Shown here one piece after another: positions 18,461 to 29,100 of a stretch of 52,196 nt of DNA; the stretch's first letter is position 1; each line of letters opens with the position of its first letter. The DNA lies in contig JAAFKA010000032.1 in the NCBI GenBank assembly GCA_013299115.1, forward strand, positions 1 through 52,196. Direction: 5' to 3'. A program made the position numbers and the translations under genes. The notes beneath the pieces were generated by a model that saw only the letters and a program-made list of their open reading frames with translations, was not told the DNA's origin and did no database searches. Origin of the DNA: Cytophagales bacterium (GTDB lineage Bacteria > Bacteroidota > Bacteroidia > Cytophagales > Thermoflexibacteraceae).

Positions 18461-19572
18461 TGGACGAAACTACAAAAAGAGATGACGAGAAAAGCCAAAA
18501 TGAAGACTTTATTTTGACTGCTACAGAAAATGGTCGTTACATCATATTTGCAGAGTCCGAAGAGGAAGATAAATTCTTTTGGCGTGATGTTATCACACAA
18601 TTTGCACCTGAGAAAGCCAAAAGTAAACATAAGATTACTGTTTTACTCAATTCAAAGGGCAAAAAACAAAATGGTGTTTCTGAAATACGCAAATTTCTAA
18701 GAACGACAAAACTTACTTTGGCAGCACAAAATGTACTATTTTGTATAGATAGTGATGCTAATTATTTGCTCAAAGATGAATTGACACAAAATAAATCCTA
18801 CATTTTACAAACCTATACTTACAGTATTGAAAATCATAAATCTGTTCCCGAAAATCTAAACAAAATTGTAGAAAAATACGAAATAGAGTTTGATTTCAGG
18901 ATTTTTCTAAGTAAATACTCAAAAGTTATTTATGACTTTTTTCTCTATTGGTTGGCTATAAAAAAAATAGAATTGCCTATACAAGAAGAACTTGCAACAA
19001 CCCACATTCCTGACACAGAATTTGAACAGATAAAGCTAAGACGTAAAAATTTACTCAAACCTATTACAAAAGAAGAACACAAAAAGGTAATAGAAATTAG
19101 TGGTGCTATTGATATTGCCAATAATGGGCAAACAATACTAGACAATATTCAAAATAAAATAGCTGTTTGGAAAGTGAATTATGCTACTGAACTTGCAAAT
19201 ATTGACATAGACCAAATAAAAACTTATTTGGTAGAAAACAACTTTAATATTTTGCCAGAGGAAATTTACTTATACATAAGAGGACATAATCTTTTTGGAG
19301 AGAAGGAAAATGATGGGGTCATTTTAGCACTGCTTTTTGCTATTTCTGATAATAAACGGCAAAGCAAAAAGCAAATGGAACAAGAAATTCAGGATACGCA
19401 ACTCTCTGGAGAAGAAAAATGGGAGAAAAAGAAAGAACTTTATGCTTTGCTTGCTTATGAAAAAATGGCTAATGAAAGCTATAAATATTCTTTTACTAAT
19501 CAAATATGTGCGTTGATGAATAAAATACAAAATGATGTGCAAAAGTATTTCAGAGAGAAAAAAGAAATTTAA
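18460..19572 (+). CDS. DUF4435 protein, AriB-like putative toprim nuclease
   Basis: A 370-residue partner of the ATPase; its ATG shares a base with the upstream TAA, indicating translational coupling. The N-terminal half shows the DUF4435 (toprim/OLD-like) pattern: IIFAESEEEDKFFW with acidic E32, a central CIDSDAN carrying D97 and D99, and the family hallmark YSIEN (residues 121-125, E124). These acids correspond to the metal-binding E...DxD set of toprim enzymes. The C-terminal half is helical and charged. In PARIS, AriB is released from the ATPase on infection and cleaves host tRNA, stopping growth; a similar job is inferred here, not shown. AT content is higher than in the neighbouring housekeeping genes, in keeping with an acquired module. 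Confidence 0.8.
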   Translation: MDETTKRDDEKSQNEDFILTATENGRYIIFAESEEEDKFFWRDVITQFAPEKAKSKHKITVLLNSKGKKQNGVSEIRKFLRTTKLTLAAQNVLFCIDSDANYLLKDELTQNKSYILQTYTYSIENHKSVPENLNKIVEKYEIEFDFRIFLSKYSKVIYDFFLYWLAIKKIELPIQEELATTHIPDTEFEQIKLRRKNLLKPITKEEHKKVIEISGAIDIANNGQTILDNIQNKIAVWKVNYATELANIDIDQIKTYLVENNFNILPEEIYLYIRGHNLFGEKENDGVILALLFAISDNKRQSKKQMEQEIQDTQLSGEEKWEKKKELYALLAYEKMANESYKYSFTNQICALMNKIQNDVQKYFREKKEI

Positions 19573-19637
19573 AACACATCTTGGCGAAGCAGACCTAAAT
19601 GGCACTATTGATTACAGTAAAGCTGATAGCAAAAAAA

Positions 19638-22600
19638 ATGGAAAACTGCCTATGTAAATTGCCTCGCCTACTCATCATATTATTCCTCCTCTGGCTTGTC
19701 TTGCCTGCACCACTTGCAGCCCAGCAGCTATCAAACCTCCATTGCAAAAAAGTAAAACTAATTGCTAATCAACCCCTTAGCCTCGATACGCTGACCTTGA
19801 TAGCCGAAAGTATCACCTTGCAACCCACCACTTTACAAAAAAATTTGCAGGTGCAGTACCAATATGCCACCAATACTGTAGTGCTTTTACCCTCTGTTTC
19901 GTCCACTTCGCTGCCCGATTCGGTTACGATTTGCTACCGCACTTTTCCGTTTCTTTTTACCCAAAAACACTACAATCGTAGCCAAGCAGCCTACGATTCG
20001 GGGTTGTATAGCCAAGATATTACGATAAGGCAGTTCCAAAACCGCAAAACTGAAAGAGTAGAATTGTTTAAGGCAGACAGGCTGAACAAAAACGGCAGCA
20101 TCACACGTGGCGTTTCGCTGGGCAACAGGCAAGACGTTTTTGTGAACTCCGCCCTCAACCTCCAACTCGATGGGTATTTGGCAGACGACCTGCACCTCAC
20201 AGCTGTTTTGTCCGACCAAAATGTGCCTTTTCAGCCCGAAGGCAATACCCAACGGCTGCAAGAATTGGATAGAATTTTTATCAAATTGACCCACCCTTAC
20301 GCCACCTTGTCGGCGGGTGATGTGGTGTTTCAAAACCGCAGCAGCGAATTTTTGCGGTTCTACAAAAACGTATTGGGTGGAATCATAGAAACAGATTACG
20401 GGGCAAAGGCAGACAGTTTGAATAGGTTGAAACAGCAAACGCAGCAACAGACGCAGGGTAATTTTACAACATCGCAACCTCGAAACAGGGCTTATTCAAG
20501 AGTGGGCTTTTCCATAGCCAAAGGTCGTTTTGCTTCGCAACTCCTTGAAATTCAGGAAGGTGTGCAGGGAGCTTATCGACTGCGTGGGGCAAATGGCGAA
20601 AGGTTTATTGTGGTCATGGCAAACTCCGAAAAGGTTTTTTTAGATGGCAAGTTGCTCACCAGAGGTTTCAATTACGACTACGTGATAGACTACAACACAG
20701 CTGAAATTACGTTTACTAACCAAATTGTCATCACCCGATACACCAGAGTCCGCATAGATTTTGAGTATGCAGTCCAAAATTACAGCCGTAGTATTCTCAC
20801 CGCCACTCACGAGCAGCAGTTGGGCAAATTGTCGTTGGCGGGCAATTTTTACAGAGAAAAAGATGACGAAGGCAACCCTTTGTTGCAAACTTTGCAGGCT
20901 GCTGATATTCAACTTTTGCAACAGGCAGGGGACACTGCCACCACAGTTTTTGCCAATGGTGCAGTTTATGTACCTGCCTATCAAGCAGATAGGATTTTGT
21001 ATTTCAAAAAAGACACAACAGTCGGCAACCAACTCTACACTTTTTTTCAACGTGCCACCGAGCAACAAGATTCTCTGTTTGCCGTAGTTTTTACGGAGGT
21101 TGGCACAGGCAAAGGAGATTACAAAATAGGCAATCCAACGGCAAACGGCAGGACTTATGCGTGGGTAGCCCCCGTAAACGGCGTGGCACAAGGCAATTTT
21201 GCCCCTATTCGATTACTGATTCCACCCAACCAAAAGCAAATGCTAACCGCAGCAGCAGCTTACCGAATCAGCAAAACGCAGAGAATTTTTGCAGAGGTGG
21301 CGTGGAGCAACAACAACCGCAATTTGTTCTCCACCATCAGCACAGACCAAACCCAAGGCAATGCTTTGAAAATTGGTTGGCAAAACCAAAAGCAAATAAT
21401 CAAAAACAAGTTGCTCAACAAATTATTGGGTGGCGACAGTTTATGGTTAGATTATCAAGTTGATTATGAACAAGATAGCAAAAATTTTAGTCCCATCGAC
21501 AGGTTTCGTTTCATAGAGTTCGACAGAGATTGGGCAGCACCCAACGCCACCCAGCAGCCCCAGCAAGACCAAATACTGAACGGAAGTTTGCAACTGCAAA
21601 ACAACCCAAACAATTTTATACGTATCAGACACAGCCGAAGAAACAGGGGAGATGCTATCAACGGCTTTCAGCAAAGCCTCGACCTTGCCAAATCTTTTGG
21701 CAAGTATTACACCCAACTCAACTTATTTTGGTTGCAAAATGACAAAAAAATTACACAGGCTAATTGGTGGCGTTTGACTACCAATCACTACTATAAATTG
21801 AATAAATTAATCGTAGGCTACCAATTTGCCCAAGACCACAACCAACTTGCCAAAGCCCAAACGGACAGCATACTTTCTACGGCTATGTATTTTGACGAAC
21901 ATAAATTTTATCTCAAACAAGGCGACAGTGCCAAATGGAACTATTCAGCAGACTTTGCTCTCCGCACAGACCAACTACCAAGCGAAGGAAAACTAAGCCC
22001 CAGCACCCACGCCCAAACCTTAAATTTGGCTGCTCGAAAACAAAAAAACAACCAACTTTTTAATTTTGTTTTGACTTATCGCAACCTAAAAAATTTGCAA
22101 CCTATTGGCAATCAACCCAATAAAATAGAAGAAACCATTATGGGCAGGGTAGATTGGAATACATTTTTTTGGAAAAACAATATCAAATCTGAACTCACCT
22201 TAGCCACCGCCACAGGCAGAGAACTGAGGCGGGAGTTCAGGTATGTGCAGGTAAACACAGGCACAGGTACACACACATGGCGTGACGACAACAAAAACGG
22301 CATACAAGAACTCAATGAATTTTATTTGGCTATTAACCCCGACGAAAAAAATTATATCAAGTTGTTCACCCCAACAGACGAATATTTGGCAGTTTTTAGC
22401 AACAATTTTACTTATCGGCTAACAGTCAATTTACCAAAAAATTGGCAACAAAAGACCAAAATCTTACAAGCCTTAGGCAAGTTGAGTTTGGTAGGTTCTT
22501 GGGCTGTAAACAAAAAAATAACAGACAATAATTTATTGCAACGATTTTTGCCTACTACTATCAATTTGGCAGACAATTTTTTGCAAAGCAAACAAGACGT

Positions 22601-23240
22601 ATTGCGGGCTACCTTGTTTTACAACCGAACTTCGCCAGCTTTCGGCATCGAGCTGAACTTTGCCCAAACAGCCCAACGCCAACTACTCACCAATGGTTTT
22701 GAAAGTCGAAACATAGACGAATTGCTGTTGAGCATCAGAAAAAATATAGGTAAAAATTTTAATACCAAATTGTTAGTCGGCACAGACCGCAAGGGCAATG
22801 GGTCAGATTTTTTGGAAAACCGCAACTTTTTGGTGGCTGCTTGGCTGCTCCGCCCCGAATTGTCTTATCAACCTTCGCAGACTTTTAGGCTCACTTTTTT
22901 GTATAGTTGGCAGCAAAAACGCAATGTTTTCAAGTCCACCAGCACCGAAAATGCCCAATTTCACGATTTTTCGGTAGAAAGTCGTTGGGCAGAGGCTACC
23001 AAACGGACAGTGCAGGCAAGGCTGCGAATGACCAACATTGCCTTTGTGGGCGAGGCTAACTCACCCGTAGGCTACGAATTGTTGGAGGCTCTGCAAAATG
23101 GCACGAATTGGTCTTGGAGTTTGAATTGGCAGCAAAAACTTGCCAACGGCTTGCAAATGACCTTGATTTATGACGGCAGAAAATCTGAAAATCAGCCTGT
23201 TGCTCACGTGGGCAGGGTGCAACTAACGGCTTTGTTTTGA
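19638..23240 (+). CDS. SprA-like large outer-membrane protein
   Basis: A 1200-residue exported protein. The start at 19638 (MENCLCKLPRLL...) gives a clean signal peptide cleaved near LAAQQ; an in-frame ATG at 19599 would only add a poor leader. The segment around residues 130-230 (GSITRGVSLGNRQDVFVNS, LHLTAVLSDQNVPFQPEGNT, LQELDRIFIKL, TLSAGDVVF) resembles the repeated motif of SprA, the giant outer-membrane translocon of the T9SS, and of a shorter Bacteroidota family of unknown role. The rest is rich in aromatic alternating strands (YRLTVNLP, LRATLFYNRTSPAF), consistent with a large beta-barrel. At half the length of SprA it is unlikely to be SprA itself. A strong hairpin follows at 23346. 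Confidence 0.6.
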   Translation: MENCLCKLPRLLIILFLLWLVLPAPLAAQQLSNLHCKKVKLIANQPLSLDTLTLIAESITLQPTTLQKNLQVQYQYATNTVVLLPSVSSTSLPDSVTICYRTFPFLFTQKHYNRSQAAYDSGLYSQDITIRQFQNRKTERVELFKADRLNKNGSITRGVSLGNRQDVFVNSALNLQLDGYLADDLHLTAVLSDQNVPFQPEGNTQRLQELDRIFIKLTHPYATLSAGDVVFQNRSSEFLRFYKNVLGGIIETDYGAKADSLNRLKQQTQQQTQGNFTTSQPRNRAYSRVGFSIAKGRFASQLLEIQEGVQGAYRLRGANGERFIVVMANSEKVFLDGKLLTRGFNYDYVIDYNTAEITFTNQIVITRYTRVRIDFEYAVQNYSRSILTATHEQQLGKLSLAGNFYREKDDEGNPLLQTLQAADIQLLQQAGDTATTVFANGAVYVPAYQADRILYFKKDTTVGNQLYTFFQRATEQQDSLFAVVFTEVGTGKGDYKIGNPTANGRTYAWVAPVNGVAQGNFAPIRLLIPPNQKQMLTAAAAYRISKTQRIFAEVAWSNNNRNLFSTISTDQTQGNALKIGWQNQKQIIKNKLLNKLLGGDSLWLDYQVDYEQDSKNFSPIDRFRFIEFDRDWAAPNATQQPQQDQILNGSLQLQNNPNNFIRIRHSRRNRGDAINGFQQSLDLAKSFGKYYTQLNLFWLQNDKKITQANWWRLTTNHYYKLNKLIVGYQFAQDHNQLAKAQTDSILSTAMYFDEHKFYLKQGDSAKWNYSADFALRTDQLPSEGKLSPSTHAQTLNLAARKQKNNQLFNFVLTYRNLKNLQPIGNQPNKIEETIMGRVDWNTFFWKNNIKSELTLATATGRELRREFRYVQVNTGTGTHTWRDDNKNGIQELNEFYLAINPDEKNYIKLFTPTDEYLAVFSNNFTYRLTVNLPKNWQQKTKILQALGKLSLVGSWAVNKKITDNNLLQRFLPTTINLADNFLQSKQDVLRATLFYNRTSPAFGIELNFAQTAQRQLLTNGFESRNIDELLLSIRKNIGKNFNTKLLVGTDRKGNGSDFLENRNFLVAAWLLRPELSYQPSQTFRLTFLYSWQQKRNVFKSTSTENAQFHDFSVESRWAEATKRTVQARLRMTNIAFVGEANSPVGYELLEALQNGTNWSWSLNWQQKLANGLQMTLIYDGRKSENQPVAHVGRVQLTALF

Positions 23241-23345
23241 GTACGCAAAGGCTGTTTTAGCATAGACCAAGACCAAATCAGGCTTTATCCTACCAAAATC
23301 ACAAAGAACTTTATAAGCAAATCTGTTGTAAGTAATTGAACTTAA

Positions 23346-23374
23346 TTATCCGACACCTCAAAGGTGTCGGATAA
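23346..23374 (+). terminator. Perfect 13-bp hairpin after the SprA-like gene
   Basis: A 13-base-pair stem (TTATCCGACACCT with its complement) with a three-base loop lies 106 bases after the stop. No T run follows, so it may be a REP-like or mRNA-end element rather than a classic intrinsic terminator. The surrounding 23241-23620 spacer otherwise holds only the promoter at 23536-23566. Confidence 0.55.
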
Positions 23375-23535
23375 ATCTGATAATCAGCTATATAGGGTTT
23401 AAAATATTGTCGTTTATTTAAGTCTAACTACTTATGATACAACAAAATACAACAGTTTAGTTGCGTTTCCTTCATTTCTGGCGTATAGGCAGGGGAAACA
23501 GACAAGACAATATCTTTTTGAAAAACAGACAAAAT

Positions 23536-23566
23536 TTGTTTTTTCAATAATTTTTGATTAACTTTG
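23536..23566 (+). promoter_or_regulatory. Predicted promoter of the 7TM-SpoIIE gene
   Basis: TTG at 23536-23538, a 20-base spacer and TAACTTTG at 23559-23566 fit the Bacteroidota consensus exactly. The start codon at 23621 would have a leader of about 45 bases. Confidence 0.6.
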
Positions 23567-23620
23567 CTAATAAAATTTTAAACACTCACTTCACTTTTTT
23601 TCTATCAAACATGGGTTTTC

Positions 23621-25798
23621 ATGGCTTTGTGTTTTCGTATTTCGTTATATTTTATGTTGTGTTGGTTGCCTTTTTTGCTTACCGCACAATCTGTTATTAG
23701 TTTACAAGAGGGAGAATCCCAAAAAATTACCAAACAAGCCACCTATTTCAGAGATGAAACAGGCAAGCTGGACTTAGCCGCCGTTTTGCAACCTGCCCAG
23801 CAGCAGTTGTTTCAGCCTGTAACCAAATCAATCATTTCGGGTGGTGGAAAAGAAGGTTTTTTTTGGCTCAAAGTCAATTTGCAACGCAACAGCCCTACCA
23901 AAGAATGGGTGCTGTATTTGCCCCACGTCAATCTGAAAGGAGCAGAATTGTATTATCAAGACAGCCTCCACCAATGGAAAAAAATGGCTGCGGGCTTTAA
24001 AGTGCCTATACAAGAAAAAAACTATCCACATTATTATCAAGTTTTTCCCTTAGCAAACGTCTTGCATACGCCTGCTGTAACTTGTTATCTGCGTATGCAC
24101 ACCGCAAATACAGGTTTTTCGCTGCATTTGGCTACTTTGCACGAATTTGATAAATTCATAGCCCAAAGAAATATGTTTTATGGCATCTACTTGGGCATTA
24201 TGCTTTTTATCTTGTTCAACAATGTGTTGTTGATTTTTTCGCTGCGAAACAAATTATATTTTTACTATGTGGTCATTGTCTTTCTCTATATTGCAAGTTC
24301 TTTATGTTTAGATGAAAATGGCTATTTTTGCTTTTTGTTCCCTTCTTTGTCTATTTATAACTTCAAAATTGCCATTTTTGGTACGACCGTTATTCAAATT
24401 GCTATTCTCTATTACTGCATTTTGTTTTTGGATATGGAAACGAAACACAAAAAATTTGCTCGTTTTATCAAGTGGGAAATGATTGCCTTGTGTGCGGTAT
24501 TAGTTGTAGAATTTTTTGCTCCCGAACATATTGGCAATTCACTAACCCAACTTTGTGGTTTGATTTCATTAGCTACTTCCATCACAGCAGGTGTACACAG
24601 CTACCGAAAAGGCTATGCGTTGAGCAGCTATTATTTGGCTGCCTATATTAGCTTTTTTTTCTGGGTGGCAATAGCTCTTTTGTATCTTAATTTTGGTCTG
24701 CCCAATATTTTTCCGATAGATTATTTAGCCATTGCCTTCTTGTCCGAAGTAGTTTTGTTGGCTTATGCGTTGAGCAAAAGATTTGAATATGAAAAATTAC
24801 AACTTGCAACCGCCAAGCAAGATGCACAACAAGCTTCTATCTGGCAGTTGCAAGAAAACGAAAGATTGATAAAAGAACACAACCAATCCTTAGAACTGAA
24901 AGTTGCAAAACGGACAGAAGAACTTAATAAAGCCTTAGAAGAAGGGCAGCAAATAAACGAGGAACTGAACATCACCGTAGAAACTACGCAAAGACAAAAA
25001 AATGATATAGTCTATAAAAATGAGCAGATTATGGCAAGTATCAACTATGCTTTGCGGATACAAACGGCTTTACTACCAACCAAAGAAAAATTTGCAAGCT
25101 ATTTTGGCAACGACAACTTTTTCATTCTTTTCAAACCCAAAGACATTGTTAGCGGAGATTTTTATTGGATAAACGACCAAGCTGGGCGAATTATTGTAGC
25201 CATTGCCGACTGCACAGGGCATGGTGTGCCTGGGGCTTTGATGACGATGATTGGTAGCCAACTGCTCTACGAAATTGTAGAGCAACGCAACATTACTACG
25301 CCCAATCTTCTACTCAATGAACTCAACAAAGCGGTGCGAAAATCACTCCGCCAAGCCGAAACCGACAACAGAGATGGCATGGACATTGTGCTGTTGAGCA
25401 TAGACCCTAAACAAAAAATAGTGGAGGCGGCGGGGGCTATGAACTCCTTTTTCTACATTGCCCACGACCAAACTACATTAACCGAGTGCAAACCCGACAA
25501 GTTTGCTATTGGAGGTTATGAGCAAAAACATAGCAAAGGTTTTACCAATATTCGCATAGATTTGACTGCTACCACTACGTTTTACCTCCTTTCTGATGGC
25601 TATGCCGACCAGTTTGGCGGGGCAAACAACCGAAAATTTATGCTCAAAAACCTCAAACAACTTTTGCAAGACCAACATACGCAGCCTTTGGCTACGCAAG
25701 GTAAGGTGTTAAACCAAACCATAGAAGAGTGGCGAAAAGAGGCAAATGAAAACCAAGTAGATGATATTTTGGTGGTGGGAATTAAAATAGTGGTGTAG
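23621..25798 (+). CDS. 7TMR-DISM receptor with SpoIIE-type PP2C phosphatase
   Basis: A 725-residue inner-membrane signalling protein. A signal peptide (residues 1-23) and a periplasmic 7TMR-DISMED2 jelly-roll domain (about 25-175) come first. Seven hydrophobic helices (about 180-385), a coiled coil rich in Glu, Gln and Lys (about 385-470) and a PPM/SpoIIE Ser/Thr phosphatase domain (about 480-725) follow. The phosphatase keeps its metal-binding acids: DIVSGDFYW, IADCTGHGVPGALMTMIG, DGYADQFGG and the terminal VDDILVVGI. Such proteins dephosphorylate anti-sigma-factor antagonists or similar targets. No STAS or RsbW-type partner is adjacent, so the target is unknown. Confidence 0.9.
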   Translation: MALCFRISLYFMLCWLPFLLTAQSVISLQEGESQKITKQATYFRDETGKLDLAAVLQPAQQQLFQPVTKSIISGGGKEGFFWLKVNLQRNSPTKEWVLYLPHVNLKGAELYYQDSLHQWKKMAAGFKVPIQEKNYPHYYQVFPLANVLHTPAVTCYLRMHTANTGFSLHLATLHEFDKFIAQRNMFYGIYLGIMLFILFNNVLLIFSLRNKLYFYYVVIVFLYIASSLCLDENGYFCFLFPSLSIYNFKIAIFGTTVIQIAILYYCILFLDMETKHKKFARFIKWEMIALCAVLVVEFFAPEHIGNSLTQLCGLISLATSITAGVHSYRKGYALSSYYLAAYISFFFWVAIALLYLNFGLPNIFPIDYLAIAFLSEVVLLAYALSKRFEYEKLQLATAKQDAQQASIWQLQENERLIKEHNQSLELKVAKRTEELNKALEEGQQINEELNITVETTQRQKNDIVYKNEQIMASINYALRIQTALLPTKEKFASYFGNDNFFILFKPKDIVSGDFYWINDQAGRIIVAIADCTGHGVPGALMTMIGSQLLYEIVEQRNITTPNLLLNELNKAVRKSLRQAETDNRDGMDIVLLSIDPKQKIVEAAGAMNSFFYIAHDQTTLTECKPDKFAIGGYEQKHSKGFTNIRIDLTATTTFYLLSDGYADQFGGANNRKFMLKNLKQLLQDQHTQPLATQGKVLNQTIEEWRKEANENQVDDILVVGIKIVV

Positions 25799-26197
25799 AC
25801 GTAGTTATTAGCAAAACAAGCCCAACGACCTGCGTGGAATGAATATAAAACGAAAAATTTAACAGCTACTTCGTGATGAAAATTATTTAGCAATGCTTTT
25901 AAAAACAATCATATTTACTTTTCTGCTAACAACTTGGGAATGAAAATTAAATAAACTGCCTTTTTTGTTTAGGCAAAGATAGTAAAAGATTTTTGGAAAA
26001 GGAAAAGATTTTTTGGGAAGGAATAACGAAAGTCTTATCTCTGTTAAAAACCAAAACATTGCTACTTCCCTTCATCAGTTTTTTTACCTTTTCTTTTGCA
26101 ATTCCTAACTTCCTTGCGTATTTTGCGTTATGTAGTTGTGAATGTAGTGTATGCTTTAGCATATAATTTTTTCTTTAACTGCCAACCAAAAATTGCC
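25799..26197. other. 399-bp spacer with one REP-like hairpin
   Basis: No coding sequence is supported. The only recognisable structure is the TTTA-loop hairpin at 26137-26166, related to the pair at 34375-34434. Purine-rich sequence lies around 25975-26020. I found no convincing -33/-7 pair for the protease gene. Confidence 0.4.
26137..26166 (+). repeat. REP-like TTTA-loop hairpin upstream of the S8 protease
   Basis: TGTGAATGTA (26137-26146) precedes a seven-base-pair hairpin whose core is TATGC-TTTA-GCATA (26150-26163). The same leader and loop occur twice at 34375-34424, where the stem is TACGC/GCGTG. The paired differences keep the stem, so it is the structure that is conserved. It ends 32 bases before the start codon at 26198. 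Confidence 0.55.
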
Positions 26198-29100
26198 ATG
26201 AAAAAACTATTTACTTTCTTGCTCTGCTGCTTAGGTAGTCTGCCTTTGGTAGCCCAACAAAAACCTGCGGAGGATTACACCTTCTATGTAGGTACGCATC
26301 GCATGGTCTTAAATCCAGAAGTTGCGACTTTCAAAACTGCTGCAACGGCTGAAAATACTTTTCAGGGTAAACAATATGTGCTGTTGCAATTTTGGCAGTT
26401 GCCTGCCGAAAAACAAAAGCAAAAACTCCAACAGTTGGGCGTTGTTTTTGGAGATTATTTGCCTCCTTATGCCTACTATGCCACTGTACCAAGCAATTTT
26501 TCGGCTTTTGCTGCCCTCACCGCCAATCAAGTAAGGGCTGTTGCACCTTTGCAAGCTGCTCACAAATACAATGCAGCTTTATTGGCTACTTTGCCCACCA
26601 ATCAAAAAACACTTTTTTATGCAACCATTGCCCCAAACCTGAATCCTGCTGACGTACAAACTTACTATGCTCAACGCAATGTAGTTTGCAAAAAAGTATA
26701 TTCAGAACTGGCAACTGTTGCTTTGGAGGCTACCAAAGAGCAAATCAACGACTTAGTAGCACCTTTTGTGCGGTATCTTCGCCCCGCCCAAACCCCACAA
26801 CTCCTTAATCTGCACTATGGCAAACACAATAGTAGGTCAGGCACAATAAACAAAGGCACTCGCAACCTCACAGGCAAGGGCGTAAGCATAGGCTCGTGGG
26901 ACGGCAGCCCAAGTGGAGAACACATAGATTTTACGGCTCGTTACCAATATGGTGAGCCTACGGACAACTACGCCTCATGGCATGGCACGCACACCACAGG
27001 TACTATGGCAGGGGCAGGAAACCTCGACCCTTACACCGAAGGCATGGCACCCGAAGCCAACATAGTGGGCTACACTTTAACAACAGGCGAATATATCCCT
27101 TACGAAATGTTGCGTGCAGTACAAGATTACAACATTACCATTACGCAAAACTCCTACGGCTGGTATCCCGATTGTCCGCAAGGGGCTATGTATGACATAG
27201 AGGATAGAGGTCGGGACCAATTGACTACTTTGTATCCCAATTTGTTGCACGTTTTTGCTATTGGCAATTCACAAAGTAGGTGTTCTGGATTTGGTACAAC
27301 AGCAGGCAATGCAGGCAAAAACACTATTACTGTTGGTGCTGTCGAGGCTAATGACAATCTTACCAATTTCAGTTCTTGGGGACCCACCAGAGATGGCAGA
27401 GTAAAACCTGATGTTACAGCCGTTGGTGCTTACAATGTCTATTCTACTCAACCTGCTAACAACTATGGAGGACCTGGTTTTAATGGAACTTCCTTTGCCT
27501 GCCCTGTGGTTTCAGGAATGTCAGCCCAATTGTATCAAGCCTATAAACAACTCAACGGCAACCAAAACCCTCGTGCTTCGCTGATAAAAGCCGTTATTTG
27601 CAATGGGGCTACAGATTTGGGCAATGCCAATGTGGATTACAAGTTTGGTTTTGGGCGTGCAAATGCTTACAATGCCGTAACAGCCATAGAAGGAAATAGG
27701 TACAAAGTGGAAACCATTGCACAAGGGCAGAGCAAAATTTACAATTTGACTGTACCCGCAGGCGTGGCACAAATGAAAGTTTTATTGGCGTGGACAGACC
27801 CCGCAGCCCCCGCTACGGCAGGCAAAACCCTTATCAACGACTTGCATTTGGAAGTTTTTGACGGAAACACCACTACCTACTATCCTTGGAAATTAAATCC
27901 TGCAAGTCCTAACTCTTTGGCAATTAGGGGAATAGACAGCCTGAACAACATAGAACAAGTTACCATTAACACACCTGCGGCGGGCAACTACCAACTGATT
28001 GTGAGAGGAGCAAGCATTGCCACCTACACACAAGAATTTAGCTTGACTTGGCAAGTGGAACAACCCAAAGTGAAATTGACCTTCCCGATTGGTGGCGAAA
28101 GTCTGCGTTCTACCTTAGACTACCCGATTTACTGGGACGCCGTAGGCACAACGTCCACCTCCAAAGTAGAATTTTCCTTAGACAACGGCAGCACGTGGCA
28201 ACTGATAGAAGACAATATTCCTACTACTCGCAACCAAAGTTATTGGCTCATACCCGATGGCACGTTTACGCATCAAGCCTTAGTCAGAGTTAGCAATGGA
28301 GCTTTGAGTAGCACCTCCGAATTGAACTTTTCTTTGATAGATGCACCGACTATCACCGCAGCCACGCCCAGCAACCAAAGTATCAACCTCACATGGACAG
28401 CCAGCACTGGAGCCACCTCTTACGACATATTAAGCCTAAATCTCCAAACAGGTAATTGGGAGTTAGTTGCAACTACCAATGCACTTACTCACAACTTGAC
28501 AAATTTAGTCAATAACAAACTCTATTGGTTGGCAGTGCGAGCAATGACAACCCAAATCACAGGGCAGAGGTCGGGTGCAGCCAGTGCCACACCTACAGGG
28601 GCAGGAAGCACCATAGATTTGGAAGTTACCACCTTAGTAGCCCCTGCAGCCAACGCCTGCACCCGAACAGCTACCGAAAATATTACTTGCACCATAAAAA
28701 ATTCGGGAACAGCCACTTTGTTGGCAGGTACTGTATTGCCTGTTGCTTACCAAATTAATTTGCAAGCCGTTGTAAATGAGAACTTTACACTCACAGCCGA
28801 TTTAGCTGCTGGGGCTACTACCAATTATACCTTTGCTACTACTGCCAACTTAGCAACTATTGGCAATTACAGTATCAAAACTTCGGTCAATTTGGCAACT
28901 GATTTGGTGTTGGGCAACAATACCAAAACCACAAGCATAGACAACTTAGCGCCGCCTTTGCCTGTCATTGTTGGCAATCCAAACCTTTGCGGAGGAAGCA
29001 CCACTTTAACAGCCAAAATGCCTATACAAGTTTATAATACAGGTACGATTGCCTTTGCCCCGCAAAACATGACCGCAGCCACGCCACTAACTTTACTCAA

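Noticed and set aside
19638-23240. Assignment as SprA itself
   Set aside because: The length is about half of SprA and only part of the motif pattern is present.
26096-26197. N-terminal extension of the S8 protease
   Set aside because: The leader contains the hairpin element and no signal peptide logic; MKKLFTFLLCC at 26198 is a normal signal peptide.
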